A stretch of DNA of 64,000 nucleotides, from contig WWBZ02000022.1 of assembly GCA_011503125.2 (NCBI GenBank), positions 3,472,001 through 3,536,000 on the forward strand. Direction: 5' to 3'. The stretch is from Botryosphaeria dothidea. Lineage: Eukaryota > Ascomycota > Dothideomycetes > Botryosphaeriales > Botryosphaeriaceae. Made by a program: the position numbers and the translations under genes. Below the pieces are notes generated by a model. It saw nothing but the letters and a program-made list of their open reading frames with translations, was not told where the DNA came from and made no database searches. Shown one piece after another: positions 9,734 to 21,780 of this stretch (position 1 is its first letter; each line of letters starts with the position of its first letter).

Positions 9734-11860
9734 ATGGCCGACCAGGAAGCTGATCTCGTGCCCTCTCTCTACAAGCCTGCCGCCCTGCTCCCCATCGCAC
9801 GCCACCGCGATGCCCTTCTTTATCTCATTGAGACCTTCCCCGTCACCATTGTCGTAGGCCATACCGGTAGCGGCAAGACAACTCAAATCCCCCAGTTCTT
9901 GGACCAGGCAGGATGGTGTGCCCAAGGAAAACTCATGGCCGTCACACAGGTGGGTCAGTCAACTCCATTTTGGCGCACTCTGTTGCTTCCTTGACATTTT
10001 CTTCTAGCCGCGGAGGGTCGCTGCCACTTCCGTCGCCGCTCGGGTGGCTGAAGAGATAGGATGCAATCTTGGCCAGGACGTAGGCTACTCCATCAGGTTT
10101 GAGGACGTTACCTCCGCTGCTACACGCATCAAATTCCTCACCGATGGTATGCTTCTCAGAGAAGCCCTCATCGACCCGCTCCTCTCCCGCTACTCAGTCA
10201 TCATGGTTGATGAGGCCCATGAGCGTTCTCTGAGCTCGGATCTACTTCTTGGATTATTGAAAAAAATTCGCAAGAAACGTCCAGAACTGCACATTGTGGT
10301 GAGCAGTGCCACTCTCCAAGCTGAAGACTTCTTGAGGTTCTTTGCCGGAGGTGCCGCCGATATTGGCGATGAATCTGGTGACCTTGGCGGCAATGTCGGC
10401 CACATTATCAGCCTCGAGGGGCGCATGTATCCTGTGGACATCCATTATTTGGAGCAGCCGGCCGAAGACTACGTTGAAAGGGCGGTCAAGACAGTGTTCG
10501 ACATTCATACCCAGGAACCCGAAGGCGATATTCTGATCTTCCTGACTGGACGTGAAGAGATTGACACAGCTCTGGAGACGATTGCGGACCGAGCTGTCAA
10601 CCTCAACCCAAAGGCACCCTCTATTCAAGCGCTGCCTCTTTACGCAGGACTACCGACAGACCAACAGATGTACGTCTTTGAGCCTACTCCGGAGAATACA
10701 CGGAAAGTCATCGTAGCCACAAATATCGCAGAAGCTTCGGTGACCATCGATGGGATCGTCTATGTGATTGACTGCGGCTTCGTAAAGCTGCGGGCCTATA
10801 ACCCGAACACTGGCATCGAAACTCTTACCGCAACCCCTGTTTCAAAAGCATCTGCGACACAACGTGCCGGTCGTGCCGGCCGTACAAAACCAGGGAAATG
10901 CTATCGCTTGTACACAGAGCAAGCGTACGAGACCCTTCCGGAGGCCACGGTACCAGAGATACAACGTTCCAACCTAGCACCCGTCATCCTGCAGCTGAAA
11001 TCTCTGGGTATAGACAATATCGCACGATTCGATTATTTGACGCCTCCCCCCGCAGAATTGGTCATCAGAGCGCTTGAATTGCTTTACTCTCTTGGAGCCT
11101 TGGATGATTATGCCAAACTCACCAAACCGTTGGGTACGCGAATGGCCGAGTTGGCAGTTGAACCAATGATGGCAAAAGCACTCCTTTCCGCGCAAGGGTT
11201 CGGTTGTCTCAGCGAAGTTCTCTCTATCGCCGCTATGACTAGCCTACAGGGGAATGTATGGTTCTCTCATGAAGGCCAGAAGAAGGCCCAGGAAGGCGCG
11301 AGACGAAAATTTGCCGCGGAAGAAGGAGACCATCTTACCCTGCTCAACGTCTACCATGCATTTGTCACCAAGGGAAAGAAGGATGCGAAGTGGTGCAGAG
11401 ACAATTGTTTGAATTTCAAATCTATGGCACGAGCAGTCAGCATTCGAAATCAGCTCAGGAAATACCTTGAGCGTCTCGGCATCAACGTGGAGGAGAGCTT
11501 AGCGTCTTCTGACGTGCTGCGCGTGGGAGGACCGGATAAGGCGGAGCAGATCAGGAGATGCTTGACAACTGGTTTCTTTGCTCATGCTGCTAGAATGCAA
11601 CCAGATGGTACATTTAAGACGATAGACGGAGGGATGGTGCTATATGCCCATCCAACTTCGCTTATGTTCGTAAGTAACCATCCAAGTCTCACTAATGGTC
11701 AAACTAGATCTTATTGACACGAAAATAGAACCGGAAGGCGGATTGGGTTATTTTCCATGAGATTATGGAAACCGGTAACAAAGCGTTCATCAGGGACATC
11801 ACGAAGATCGAAAAGAACTGGCTATTGGAGTATGCACCCCAGTATTACAGCACCAGGTAG
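9734..11860 (+). CDS. DHX35: DEAH-box RNA helicase, DHX35-like
   Basis: Three exons: 9734-9949, 10008-11669 and 11729-11860; 669 residues. All helicase motifs are visible in order: I (GHTGSGKTTQ), Ia (TQPRRVAATSVA, rebuilt across intron 1), II (DEAH in VIMVDEAHERS), III (SSATL), IV (ILIFLTGREEI), V (VIVATNIAEASVTIDGI) and VI (QRAGRAGRTKPGKCYRLY). These are followed by the HA2 region and the OB-like C-terminal domain ending in LLEYAPQYYSTR. The opening LYKPAALLPIARHRDALLYL and the short N terminus point to the DHX35 branch rather than Prp2, Prp16, Prp22 or Prp43. DHX35 proteins are spliceosome-associated ATP-dependent RNA helicases. Splice sites are standard (GTGGGT/TAG, GTAAGT/TAG). The 3' end faces SPC25 tail-to-tail with 154 bases between stops. 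Confidence 0.88.
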
Positions 11861-12014
11861 AGAAAGACAAGATCTATGGAAATTTTGCAAAAGTAGCGTT
11901 GCCAGGATGGCGCAACAGATGACCCTTGAAAAACGCCGCAGTCGTGACAACATGAATGGTATCCCCAGCCCCCCACACCAGAACTCCAGCAAACCCCTAT
12001 CAGACACAATGCAC

Positions 12015-12850
12015 TCATTTGAAAGCTTCAATGAAAAGTTCTCTCATGCGCTTGAAGAACCCAGCAAAATCCTTTTGCACGTTCACCAGGTCTAGTGCCG
12101 CCTCAATTGCGTCAGCCTCGAGCTTGGGCTTCATGCTTATGATCCTGACTGCGCTCGTGGTATCCACTTCGAACCACGCCGCTCTGTCCCAGTCGTGGTC
12201 GTCAATGTGCGTAAAAGTGAATTTGAGACGATTCTCCAGGCCAGCGCCATCAACTTGCATGCACAGGTAGTTTTCCCAGAAGTCAATCTCCGGGTTGTTG
12301 ACGCGGGTGTGAGAGTTGAGGTAGCGGGCATGCGCGCGCTGGGCTTCACGCTTCGCAGCGAGCTGGCTCTGAACATCGGCAATCTGAGCCTTCAGGACGT
12401 CGCGGCGAGCAAGTTGTTCGTCCCTGCGCGAGGTGAGAGCCGCGATGGCGTTGTGCATTTCGGTCGTCTCTTGGGCTTCCTTCGCGATCGTCTGCTTGTG
12501 AGTTGTTGACTTCAGCGTCAGAATCTCGATTTCCCGCTCCTTGTGGCGTTGGTCCTCTGTAGTCGAATCGATAAGCCTGTGTTGTAACCACGATACCCAT
12601 AGATTCTATGCCTACCCTTCATCTCTGTAATGTTCATGCGGAATTGGTTACGCTCCTCCATAACGCGCTTGCGGCCTTGTTCGATGAACTCGTCGAAGCG
12701 CGACTGGAACGCCGCCATGCGGTGACGGAGATCATCAAACCCAAAGTTGACGCTAGGGAGGGAGTCGGCCATAGAGGGTGCATCGGCAGATGCAAATGGG
12801 GCGCGCATCGCGCTCGCGGAGAGCGATGGATCGAAAACGGCAGTGGCCAT
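12015..12850 (-). CDS. SPC25: Kinetochore protein Spc25
   Basis: Two exons, 12616-12850 and 12015-12556, give 258 residues. Spc25 pairs with Spc24 in the Ndc80 complex and anchors it to the inner kinetochore. The N-terminal half is a coiled coil rich in Glu, Lys and Arg, from about residue 40 to 150 (for example FDEFIEQGRKRVMEERNQF and KEREIEILTLKS, continuing as RRDEQLARRDVLKAQI). The C-terminal globular RWD-like domain follows (PEIDFWENYLCMQVDGAG, then LKFTFTHIDDHDWDR, then a final FFKRMRELFIEAFK). The first 35 residues are Ser/Ala-rich and probably disordered. The intron has a GTAGGC donor and CTACAG acceptor; joining G to AG makes Glu79 and keeps the coiled coil continuous. The divergent neighbour is RRN6. 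Confidence 0.85.
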
Positions 12851-13330
12851 CGCTGTAGACGCACTTGCGCGTGGTGTGGAGTGTAATAGTGTTGTCCGGT
12901 ATGATGTTCTTGCGTCGTAGACGGATGTTGCGCGGAAGACGGTGGAGTGTACGGTTTGATGGTTCGCGATGGGATGGTTGATATGTCGACTAAGTTAGGC
13001 GTGGTGTTGAGGAAACGATCCTGCGCTAACGGCTGCGTTGGCCCGGTGACATGGAAACCTGCCCGGCGCATAGACCAGCGGCTCCGGTTAGGGCTGGAAA
13101 AATTCCCGTCACTCGAGCGGCGGCGCGAAATGCGATCGCTCGCCTCTTCGACTCTCGTCCTGCAGCGTTCCTGGTATTTTAACACTCGTCGCTGCACGAA
13201 GCCGCCTGCAGCATGCCCTCGAAACACTGACCGCAATTACCGCTCATCAAATACACTTGCTCCCACCAAAACGCCGTCGTCGCTCTGGAAGACATGATCT
13301 TCTCCGCACGCAAAATACCACCAAAGCCGA
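12851..13330. promoter_or_regulatory. Shared promoter region of SPC25 and RRN6
   Basis: SPC25 (minus) and RRN6 (plus) diverge from this 480-base span, which must carry both promoters. A 200-codon minus-strand open frame crosses part of it and the SPC25 start, but it is Arg/Ser/Pro-rich and antisense-like, so I do not call it a gene. No exact MluI cell-cycle box (ACGCGT) is seen. Confidence 0.45.
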
Positions 13331-16300
13331 ATGACTGACCCGGGAGTCGATGACCTGCACTATGGTCACTTTGGTCAAGCAATCTACGATATCGACAACA
13401 AGGCCTGGGTCTTCAAGCGAATCCCAGGCCTGCGCCGCGTTTTTCATCCCCTGGGTCGCCTCAACACCGAGATACCTCCCAGCGCCTTCAAACCGAGCTT
13501 TCTCGTGAGCGACGCAACCGAGCTTAACAGCAAGCAAAAGCATCTTCTCTCTCTAAATCCCGAGCTCCGGACTGCCGCCTCTCTTCTCGGTCGTGCCGCG
13601 CAAGTCTCCGACGCAGTCAATGCCGTCACCTCCAACTTCGACCCTCTCATGGGCGACTTGCTGGCTTGTGGGAGAGCAGCTGATGTGGATAACAAGGGCT
13701 TGAAGGGAACCGTTAGGTTTGCTGCTCTTCCTGCCGGTCCTGCTCGCGATACTCTCCGCTTGGTGCGCATGCGTTTTGAACGACATGGTTGGTCGACAGA
13801 CAAAGGTTCTTGGCTAAAGGTTCCCACGATTCAGCATGGAGACGTTGGCTGGTGGCCCGGAAACGGTGCACCAATCCAACAGATCTCATGTGCCAGTCAA
13901 AGCGATGACCGTGGAACTTTTTTCGCCGTTCGCACTGCGCGCTCTGTCAATTTGTTCCAGCCACTGTATCATAGAATACCTGTGTCCCCGAAGGGATTCA
14001 ACTCGCCTCGCTCTTTTCCGCCTTCAAGGCTCGAAGCAAGCCCGCTGGCAACTCTCAATCTCTCAGCTGAAAAGCCTGGGTTTGCAGATATTGCCTTCAA
14101 TCCGTGGTACCAGCGACAGTTCGCGACACTGGATCAGGAGGGTAACTGGAGTATTTACGATATTGAAGGCAGAAGGACAAAGCGAGGATCAGATTATCGC
14201 ACCATTCTGACGAAATTTGGGCAATTGGACTTTCTCTCAAAAGCTTCCAATGCTCAGGAGGGAACGTTGTCGGGCTACTATGATGGATGGGGCCGCATTG
14301 CGTGGGCGAATAATGTCAGCACAATAATCGTCTGCAACAGAAGGGTTTTACAATTTGTGGACTTCCAGGATCAGTCTGTCTTCCTGTCACCATCGAGTCT
14401 CAGACTTTCTCGTACCGCGTCCTGGATCTTGGATGTGCAGAGCGACCCTCAAGATTCGAGACACATCCTTGTTTTGACCTCAACCAACCTGTTAGTACTG
14501 AAAGCGCCGAATCTCGAGAAACATGGCGATGAAGAGACGATTGATGCCGATATCTTACTATCTTGGCGACATTTTATGAACGAGGAGGAGTTGACCACTC
14601 AAATGTCCCCAGTTGTGGACGGAGAAGGTATGTCAAGGCTCTGTTCGGAATGATCAATTTGTCATCATACTTATCGGCTATGCAGATACTGTTGTGTTCC
14701 TTCGATCTCGATCCATGCAGGGATTGCTTTCATTTCGTTACCGACGCCATTCAGATATAGATATGCTCATATCTGTCTCTGATCCCGCATGGTTGTTTCG
14801 ATTCACCAACGCCAGTATGATGCGCGGAATTCATATGGAACCTCTCGAATTCGGCGAAGACTTACATGCGGTCCGCTCTGGATCTGGCAACGATTACCTT
14901 GATCGAGGTATTCAATTCTTCAGCTTTCTTACACTCTCGCAAACCCTGGAGGCAAGCCGATTTTTGGCATTTGCGTCTGATGAAATTCCCGGCGCATTGG
15001 GCCGACAGCAAACTTCAGTGGAATGCCCTTCCTGGATCAGTAACCTCGCAACGCAAAGTTCGACTCGTGTGTTAGAAGATTCTTTCGTGGTACCAGATTT
15101 GGAAGAGCTCGAGGAAGAGCCGAAGCGACCTCAGTTACGGAGAAAGACAGCGCCGCGAAGACACGCCAGGCCAATTCGTAGGGATTACAGCCATATGTAC
15201 GAAGTCATCAGGGAGCTCGATGGATTGTCTAAGGAGGATGCAGTGGAAGTCATTGCTGAGCTTCGAAAGGACATTGCCTCAATGGACCCTGATGACTGTT
15301 GTCAAAATACGCTGTAAGTGACATGATCTCTCATACAATTCGTCAGATACTAATCTTTGAATAGACTACATCTTGCCAATCTCAACTTCCGCTTTGATGT
15401 CGCTGACATTGATGAAACATCGGCGGCCTTCACGGAATTGGTCACAACAACCTTCAAACAAGATGATGAAGATACAGCGATCGCCATCCGACCTATCGAT
15501 CTACCCTCCTTGCGGGAAGATGTCGCGTTCCAGGATGGGATCCCCTCCGTCATCCTGACCTACGATAAAGTTCTCCGCTGGGCCATGTCGCGTTTGCCAG
15601 CAGACACTGCAGCGAGAAAACGCTTAGAAGTAGAGCGGCTTGCCCGACAAGTGGCTGTGAAGTCATGTCTGGCCAGTGTCCGGTTGACCCGGCAGAAACC
15701 AGAGCCAATCCCAGAACCAGTTGAAGAGTCTCGAATCATGGACGAGAGTGACTTGGCTTCACCATCGGCTTCACGCGCGGATGCAAACAGCCTAGGGCGA
15801 CGAAGCTCCTTGGGACTTCCTTTCTCTGAGCCTGATTTCACTCAATCTCCAGGACTTGCTTTACCAACACCAGAAGCTACGCCCTCACTTGCCTCAGAGG
15901 CCACGTTTGCGTCAGGCATATCGACTTTCATGGACACGTCATTCCGGGATCGGCTCAGTCGATATGGAGTAAAGTTGACTCATGAGCGCAAGCAAATACC
16001 GGAATTACCGCCGATAGGAAAGCAGGTTTTAGCTCGATGGAGAATTGGTGAGGATTATCGGACAAGCCGTGACGAAAGCGACTTCAGTTGGGGCAAGGGC
16101 AGACGCAAGCCCGCTTTGAATGACCCGAATCTCTCCGCCAAGGAGCGTGAGAAGCTGGTGAGGCAGGCGGAAAAGAGGGCGAAGAGGCAACGCCGAGAGA
16201 CGGAGCTCTTCCAACAATCACAACAGACGGTGTCACAGACGCCGCGATTGACGGTAGTATCGCAGCCGCGTCCCGCACCCACAATCGCGAGGAGCTCACC

Positions 16301-16445
16301 CGGGTTTGGGCCCAGATCCAGTCAGGCTGGGCCCAGGTCCAGCCAGGTGGGGCTGTCTTCTCAACCGGTAACGTCGACGCAGGTTGAAAGAGGGGTTCAC
16401 GGTGGTCGGCCGAAGAAGAAGAGGAGGAGGACAGAAGGGTTCTGA
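13331..16445 (+). CDS. RRN6: RNA polymerase I-specific initiation factor Rrn6
   Basis: Three exons, 13331-14627, 14686-15313 and 15365-16445, give 1001 residues. Rrn6 is a subunit of the core factor that recruits RNA polymerase I to the rDNA promoter. The N terminus (DLHYGHFGQAIYDIDNKAW) and the beta-propeller-like first half (GTFFAVRTARSVNLFQPLY; GFADIAFNPWYQRQFATLDQ; GRIAWANNVSTIIVCNRRVL) match fungal Rrn6 as I know it. The second half is helical (HMYEVIRELDGLSKEDAVEV). The C-terminal 250 residues are disordered and Ser/Pro/Gln-rich and end in a basic GGRPKKKRRRTEGF, typical of the family and probably nuclear-targeting. Introns are 58 and 51 bases, with GTATGT/CAG and GTAAGT/TAG ends. The first intron contains the usual short fungal layout with AG 5 bases after a GGCTATG stretch. 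Confidence 0.85.
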
Positions 16446-17018
16446 TTTGTGGGGCAGTGCGATCACGTCATGCTTAGCGTTCGATTGTTTGTTCTGATTG
16501 CATTTACGGCGCGCGGGCGATTGTCATTCTTGTTTGCCAAGGTATCACGACATGTCGCATTATCTATAGCAGGGCGTTGGGAATAGGGAGTTGGGACAAT
16601 GGTGTTGCAAATACCCATATTAATCGAGCATCGTTCCGACATGCGATCTGCATGCTGCTCCTATCGGGGCACTCGGGAGTGGGGGCTTGGCGTGTGGAGG
16701 CTGGTGCAGAAGCGGCTCGGCGCACCTTGCTCGTTTGAAGGGTCCAACAAGCCCATTCCGAGCGGCGCAAGTGCCTAGCGGACGTGTCGGACAGACGTGG
16801 AGCTTTCTAGACCGACGGGTGGTGTTGACGCAGGGGGTAGCGCACGTGACGCGTGATAGCCTCGGTCGGACACGACAGGGTCCCGCCTCGGTGACGATAT
16901 GTAGCTCTGCTCAGCTTCCAGAGTATTCCCCACCTCCGCTCCATTCTCGCTATATTGCAATCCGCTCCCGCGCCCGCCATTCCTCTCGTCCAGTCCCTAC
17001 CGCCTCTCGACTCCATTG
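16446..17018. other. Spacer between RRN6 and peroxisomal Lon
   Basis: This 573-base span holds the RRN6 3' end and the Lon promoter, both on the plus strand. The last 120 bases before the Lon ATG are CT-rich (CCCGCGCCCGCC, then CTCGTCCAGTCCC), as in many fungal leaders. No gene or repeat is seen. Confidence 0.5.
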
Positions 17019-19903
17019 ATGGCGAACCCCAAATCGAGAGTCCTCCCCATCATCCCGCTCGCCGGCGGATCCGCCCTCTTTCCCGGCGTGACCCTCAACC
17101 TCCCAATCGTGAACCGTGCCGATGTGGCGTCGCTCCTCGCACACATCTACAGCCGCGCCGCGAGTCCTAAGAACGATGCCCCCGTCACAATAGGCTGTGT
17201 GCCGCTAAACTCGCCGCTGCTATCTCGCGACGGCAAGCGCCTCATCGACTCCGATGCCGCAGCGAAGAAGAAAACGGCGAAGCCCGAAGTCAAGGATCCC
17301 GTCCACGCCACCAAGGATGAACTCTTCTCTTACGGCACCGTTGCAAAGGTCTCCGGAGTGCAGGGCCGCGGCCAGGGCGAGTTGAGCCTGCTCGTCGAGG
17401 GCATCAGCCGCTTCAAGCTCCAGAACGTCATTCAGGAGCGGCCCTACTTCGAGGCGGAATTGATCCACCTCGAGGATGAATGTGAGTGCCCCTTTGATCA
17501 CTGTGCTAATTCCGACGCGTATCGTGCTGACCAGAGCGCTCTGCAGTCATCAATCCCACTGATGCCACCATGTTGAACCTCTTCTCCGAACTCAAGCAGC
17601 TGTCACGCGAGTACCTCGCCCTCGTGCGGTTATCATCAATTCTCCCACGGATGAACATTACCATAACGCCTTTGATGGCACGGCGGCTGGAGCTGTTCAT
17701 CGCGAAGAAGGATGTCTCCGAGGCTGGGTTGCTGGCTGACGTTATGGCCGCCAACGCCATCGAATGCACCCACGAGGAGAAGCTGCGCGTGTTGTCTGCC
17801 GTATCTGTCAAAGACCGTGTTCAGCGCGTCATTGAGATACTGCAGAAACAGATCCAGACCATTCAGGGAAGCAGTCGGATGGTCAGCTCAGTAAAACCTT
17901 CCACCGGCATCGATGCGGAGAAAATCGAGAGATGGAACAAGGCACGGTTACGGATGCCTAACAACCTGAGCAACATGAACGGCTTCCCTGGCTTCCCGGG
18001 CTTCCCGGGTGCCGGTGCCGGAGGTGGTGGTCAAGAGGATGGGAATGAGTTGGATGAGCTGAAGAAGAGATTGGATGAAGCCAAAATGAGCCCTGAAGCG
18101 CAGAAGGTGGCACAAAGGGAGCTTCAGAGGCTCCAGAAGATGAATCCGGCGCAGGCTGAGTACCAGGTTTGCAGGAATTACCTCGAAAACCTGGCGGACA
18201 TTCCGTGGTCAAAGCTCACCGAGGACCAGCTGGATGCACAAACTCTAGCTCGGGCAAGGAAACAACTGGATGACGACCATCACGGTCTGGAGAAGATCAA
18301 GAAACGTCTACTGGAGTACCTCGCGGTCCTCAAGCTCAAGCAATCCGTCAATGCCGATATCGAGGCCCAAATCAAACTGCTGACCGATTCCACAACTAAG
18401 GACAACGCTAAAGACTCATCGGAGAATGAGAAGGAGGCCAAGGAAGAGGAGAGAGAAGCCTCACCAGAGAAGACTGCACCAAAGGAACCGAGTGAGGCCG
18501 AGCTCCGCCTGCTCGAGAAGAAGCGCATGGTCGACAAATCTCCCATCCTCCTACTTGTCGGTCCCCCTGGAACTGGAAAGACCAGTCTTGCAAAGTCCGT
18601 TGCCACTGCATTGGGCCGCAAGTTCCACCGCATTTCTCTTGGAGGTGTGCGCGATGAGGCGGAGATCCGTGGTCACAGAAGAACTTACGTGGCTGCTATG
18701 CCCGGTCTTATCGTACAGGGTCTGAAGAAGGTTGGCGTCGCTAACCCAGTCTTCCTGCTCGATGAGATAGACAAGATTGGCATGTCGAACCATAACGGCG
18801 ACCCCTCGGCAGCCATGTTGGAAGTTCTGGACCCCGAACAGAACCATACCTTCACTGATCACTACATCAACATTCCCATTGATCTGAGCAAGATCCTGTT
18901 CATTGCCACGGCCAACACTCTTGACACGATCCCGCCGCCTCTACTCGACCGCATGGAGACGATTCAATTGTCTGGCTACACAACCTTGGAGAAGAGACAT
19001 ATCGCCACACGGCATCTGCTCCCCAAGCAGGTTACGACAAACGGCCTGTCATCAGACAAAGTTCTCTTGCCCGAGGATGTCATCGATAAGATCATCACTG
19101 CGTACACCCGGGAGTCGGGTGTCCGGAATCTTGAGCGCGAACTTGGTAGCGTCTGCCGTTACAAGGCTGTCGAATATGCTGAGGCTAGTGATACCTCGAG
19201 CCTGCAACACTACCAGCCAGAGGTGAACCTCGAGGATTTGGAGAAGATCCTTGGCGTTGAGACGTTCAGTGAAGAACTCGCTGAGCGACATTCTCGGCCC
19301 GGTGTTGTCACTGGGCTTGTGGCCTACAGCACTGGCGGCCAAGGTAGCATCCTCTTCATTGAGGTTGCGGACATGCCTGGTACTGGACGCGTGCAACTCA
19401 CGGGCAAGTTGGGCGATGTGCTCAAGGAGTCTGTCGAGGTGGCACTCACCTGGGTCAAGGCACACGCATTCGAATTGGGCCTCACAGCCAACCCCAACGA
19501 GGACATCATGAAGGAGCGCAGCATCCATGTCCACTGCCCGTCCGGTGCCATCCCGAAGGATGGCCCTTCCGCAGGTCTCGCCCACACCATCGCTCTCATC
19601 TCTCTCTTCACCGGCAAAGAAGTGTCTCCAAGACTGGCCATGACTGGCGAGATTTCGTTGCGTGGGCGCGTCCTGCCCGTCGGCGGCATCAAAGAGAAGT
19701 TGATCGGAGCCCTGCGTGCAGGTGTTGAGGTCGTTCTATTGCCGGAGGGTAACCGCAAGGATGCGAAGGATCTCCCGGACGAGGTCAAGGCCGGTCTTCG
19801 CATTGAGCATGTCTCGCACATTTGGGAGGCGATGCGGCACGTGTGGCCGGAGGCGAGGTGGCCTGGCGAGAAGGGATGGAGTGCGCTGGAGAGCAGACTG
19901 TAA
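17019..19903 (+). CDS. Peroxisomal Lon protease with C-terminal SRL
   Basis: Two exons, 17019-17481 and 17547-19903, give 939 residues. Lon proteases are ATP-driven AAA+ serine proteases. Domains in order: N-terminal substrate domain ([15 protein letters not shown] to about residue 300), AAA+ (Walker A GPPGTGKT, Walker [11 protein letters not shown], sensor [18 protein letters not shown]) and protease domain with the catalytic Ser in PKDGPSAG and Lys in [14 protein letters not shown]. The last three residues, SRL, form a peroxisomal targeting signal type 1. With the lack of a mitochondrial presequence, this marks it as the peroxisomal form (Pln/LONP2), which removes damaged matrix proteins. 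An unusual Gly/Phe/Pro run ([10 protein letters not shown]) sits near residue 300, and an acidic Glu/Lys insert near 450 precedes the AAA+ module. Intron ends are GTGAGT and CAG; an earlier AG would create a stop. Confidence 0.92.
17981..18009 (+). repeat. Three 9-base units coding Gly-Phe-Pro in Lon
   Basis: Three near-identical 9-base units (GGCTTCCCT, GGCTTCCCG, GGCTTCCCG) encode [10 protein letters not shown] between the N-terminal domain and the coiled region of the peroxisomal Lon. The unit is in frame and short. It is followed by a Gly/Ala run. Probably a flexible linker. Confidence 0.8.
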
Positions 19904-21780
19904 AGAGGAGGTACATCGTTATATTTGGACGATACGTCGCATAATTGTTAGTCTCTCTTTCAGGCATGGTGTTGTAGGTGTTTTGATGGCATGCTTTCGT
20001 TCTTTCCTGGATACTATTTGGGTTGGATGCTGCATGATGGGGACTTAGGATTGGTGCTTCTTCAAGCAATTGTGAATTATGTACTTTTGATATACTGCAG
20101 GCATAGTTAAACACTGGACACACAGGCTTTCACATACGTCTTGGGCTTGGCAATGAACAACTTGTCAACAGGTGAACCAACGGTATGACAGTCATCTGGA
20201 ATATTAAGGCAGCTCCTGGCCGTCCGCAATCTGTTATATACTATTCACGGCAATCTTGCGAAGATGCCGACGAAGTTAAGGTGGGATGGCACGAGACGTG
20301 ATAACAAAATAACCGAAGTCGTTGAACAACGCACCGGAGACACCGCAGCCACAGTGTAGAGCAAGTAGCTGATCCGTATTGGGGAGGCGGTGGTCATGCC
20401 CCAAACGCCACATTAGAGTGGTGCTGGATGCGCTTTGAGAATTGCATTACCTCAGCCGGCGCGGGCTTATCGGAACCAGGTGCCTGGAAATATGGGGGTT
20501 TGCAGGCACGAGCAGCTCGTCTTGTCTCCCAGCATGGCTTCAGCCACTCGTCTCGGCGGTCTCGGCTGCCTGCTGTGCTCCACTGTCGCCGAAGCCAGCC
20601 AACGTCAGCAAGCCCAAGACCCGCGATAAGCTCAAACTCCCGGCCATTTTCGTCAACCCCCGGTCAATCCCCTTCGCCCATCCGGCCAACAACACCACGT
20701 TTTCTTCGATCCGCAATCCTTTCGCGCCCCGATCCTCTTTGCTCGGGATGGCGGCCCTGGCTCGCAAATGACCGGCATTCTTTCCACGCCTCATCCGCCG
20801 CCGCCCGGCAAGTCCCCTCGTTATCTACGCCTCCCTTCCCTTATCAGTCCCGACTCGTTCCTACTATCAATAGCCTGGCGAGCCACGGCCGCGAATCAAT
20901 CCTCTCGCGTGCCTGTCCCTTCCCATGTCCCCGGCTTGCCCAGACTTTACCCCAAGTGGACTGAAAGTCCGGAGAAGAGCGAAGAGAGCGTGCAGGAATT
21001 CCCGCCAACCATCCCGTCGGAGCCCTGCCGTCCTTCCGCAACCACCAGCTTCCCACGCGCGCCCCCAATCTCATAATCTCGTTTGCTGCTACGCCCCGTT
21101 TGCCGAACAGCCGCGCGTTATGTCCCTGGAATCACTAACCGTTTGCAGCGTCGTGAGGCTCAAGCGGCCGGTCCTATCAAATCATCGTGAATGACGGCAA
21201 TACGGCTGTGTTTGTGTCACTTATCTCGAACGGAACATGCCAGAACCACGCATCTTCAAATCCTTTTTTCCCCACTCAATCCAATTCCCACCGCCAAGAT
21301 CGCTTGCCCGCGTCTTGTCCTGCTTGGCCATCCCCAGGGTGTATCTTTTCCCTTGCTGTTTCGTTGCTCGTGCCTCTTCCTTCCCCCCCGTTGCCTCCGG
21401 TGCTCGGCGCCTAGGCTGTCTTGCTCCCTTATCAGTGCCAAGACAAGAGTGATGTGGTGAACGTCTCTTGCAAAGAAAAGCCGTGCAAATGTAATCTTCG
21501 TAGGGCGGAGAACGGTTGCCAATATTGGGGGTCACCATCCCCCATCGCCGAGAGAGCTGGGGCTGTGATTGAAACAATGCGGCCTTGACTCAGTAGTACT
21601 TTGGGCCGGCGGGAGACGCTTATATCTGTCTCCTCCCTCCCTGCTCCTCGCTCGCGTTTTGTTTTTTCTTCTTCGATTTCCGGATCCGTCATCCCTGAGG
21701 CCATTGGTTCGTGGGGCAAACCTTGTGGACTGTTGTCACTGCTACCTGACACCCCATTTGCTCTATCGGGACGGCACACC
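19904..21780. other. Long upstream region of the ammonium permease gene
   Basis: This 1877-base non-coding span is one of the longest in the window. It follows the Lon 3' end and precedes the permease ATG at 21781. Between 20420 and 21780 there are many overlapping Arg/Ser/Pro-rich frames without a domain, which I take as chance. The region is rich in GATA-type sites (listed separately), consistent with a nitrogen-controlled promoter and a long 5' leader. CT-rich blocks occur at 20830-20950 and 21370-21430. Confidence 0.55.
20466..21434. promoter_or_regulatory. Cluster of HGATAR (AreA/Nit2-type) GATA sites
   Basis: Five matches to the HGATAR motif bound by AreA/Nit2 nitrogen activators lie upstream of the ammonium permease: CTTATCG at 20466, CGATAAG at 20624, CTTATCA at 20840, CTTATCT at 21220 and CTTATCA at 21428. 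A sixth weaker core (GTTATC) is at 20820. In filamentous fungi, ammonium permease genes are switched on by AreA under nitrogen limitation, so the cluster fits. The motif is short and some matches will be by chance; no binding is shown. Confidence 0.5.

Noticed and set aside
11858..12017. Overlap of DHX35-like and SPC25 coding ends
   Set aside because: The two stops are 154 bases apart. Only the untranslated ends could overlap, which is common in compact fungal genomes.
20428..20964. 178-codon plus-strand frame upstream of the ammonium permease
   Set aside because: Ser/Pro/Arg-rich throughout, competing frames of similar length on both strands, no domain and no plausible splice partner. Best read as promoter and leader sequence.
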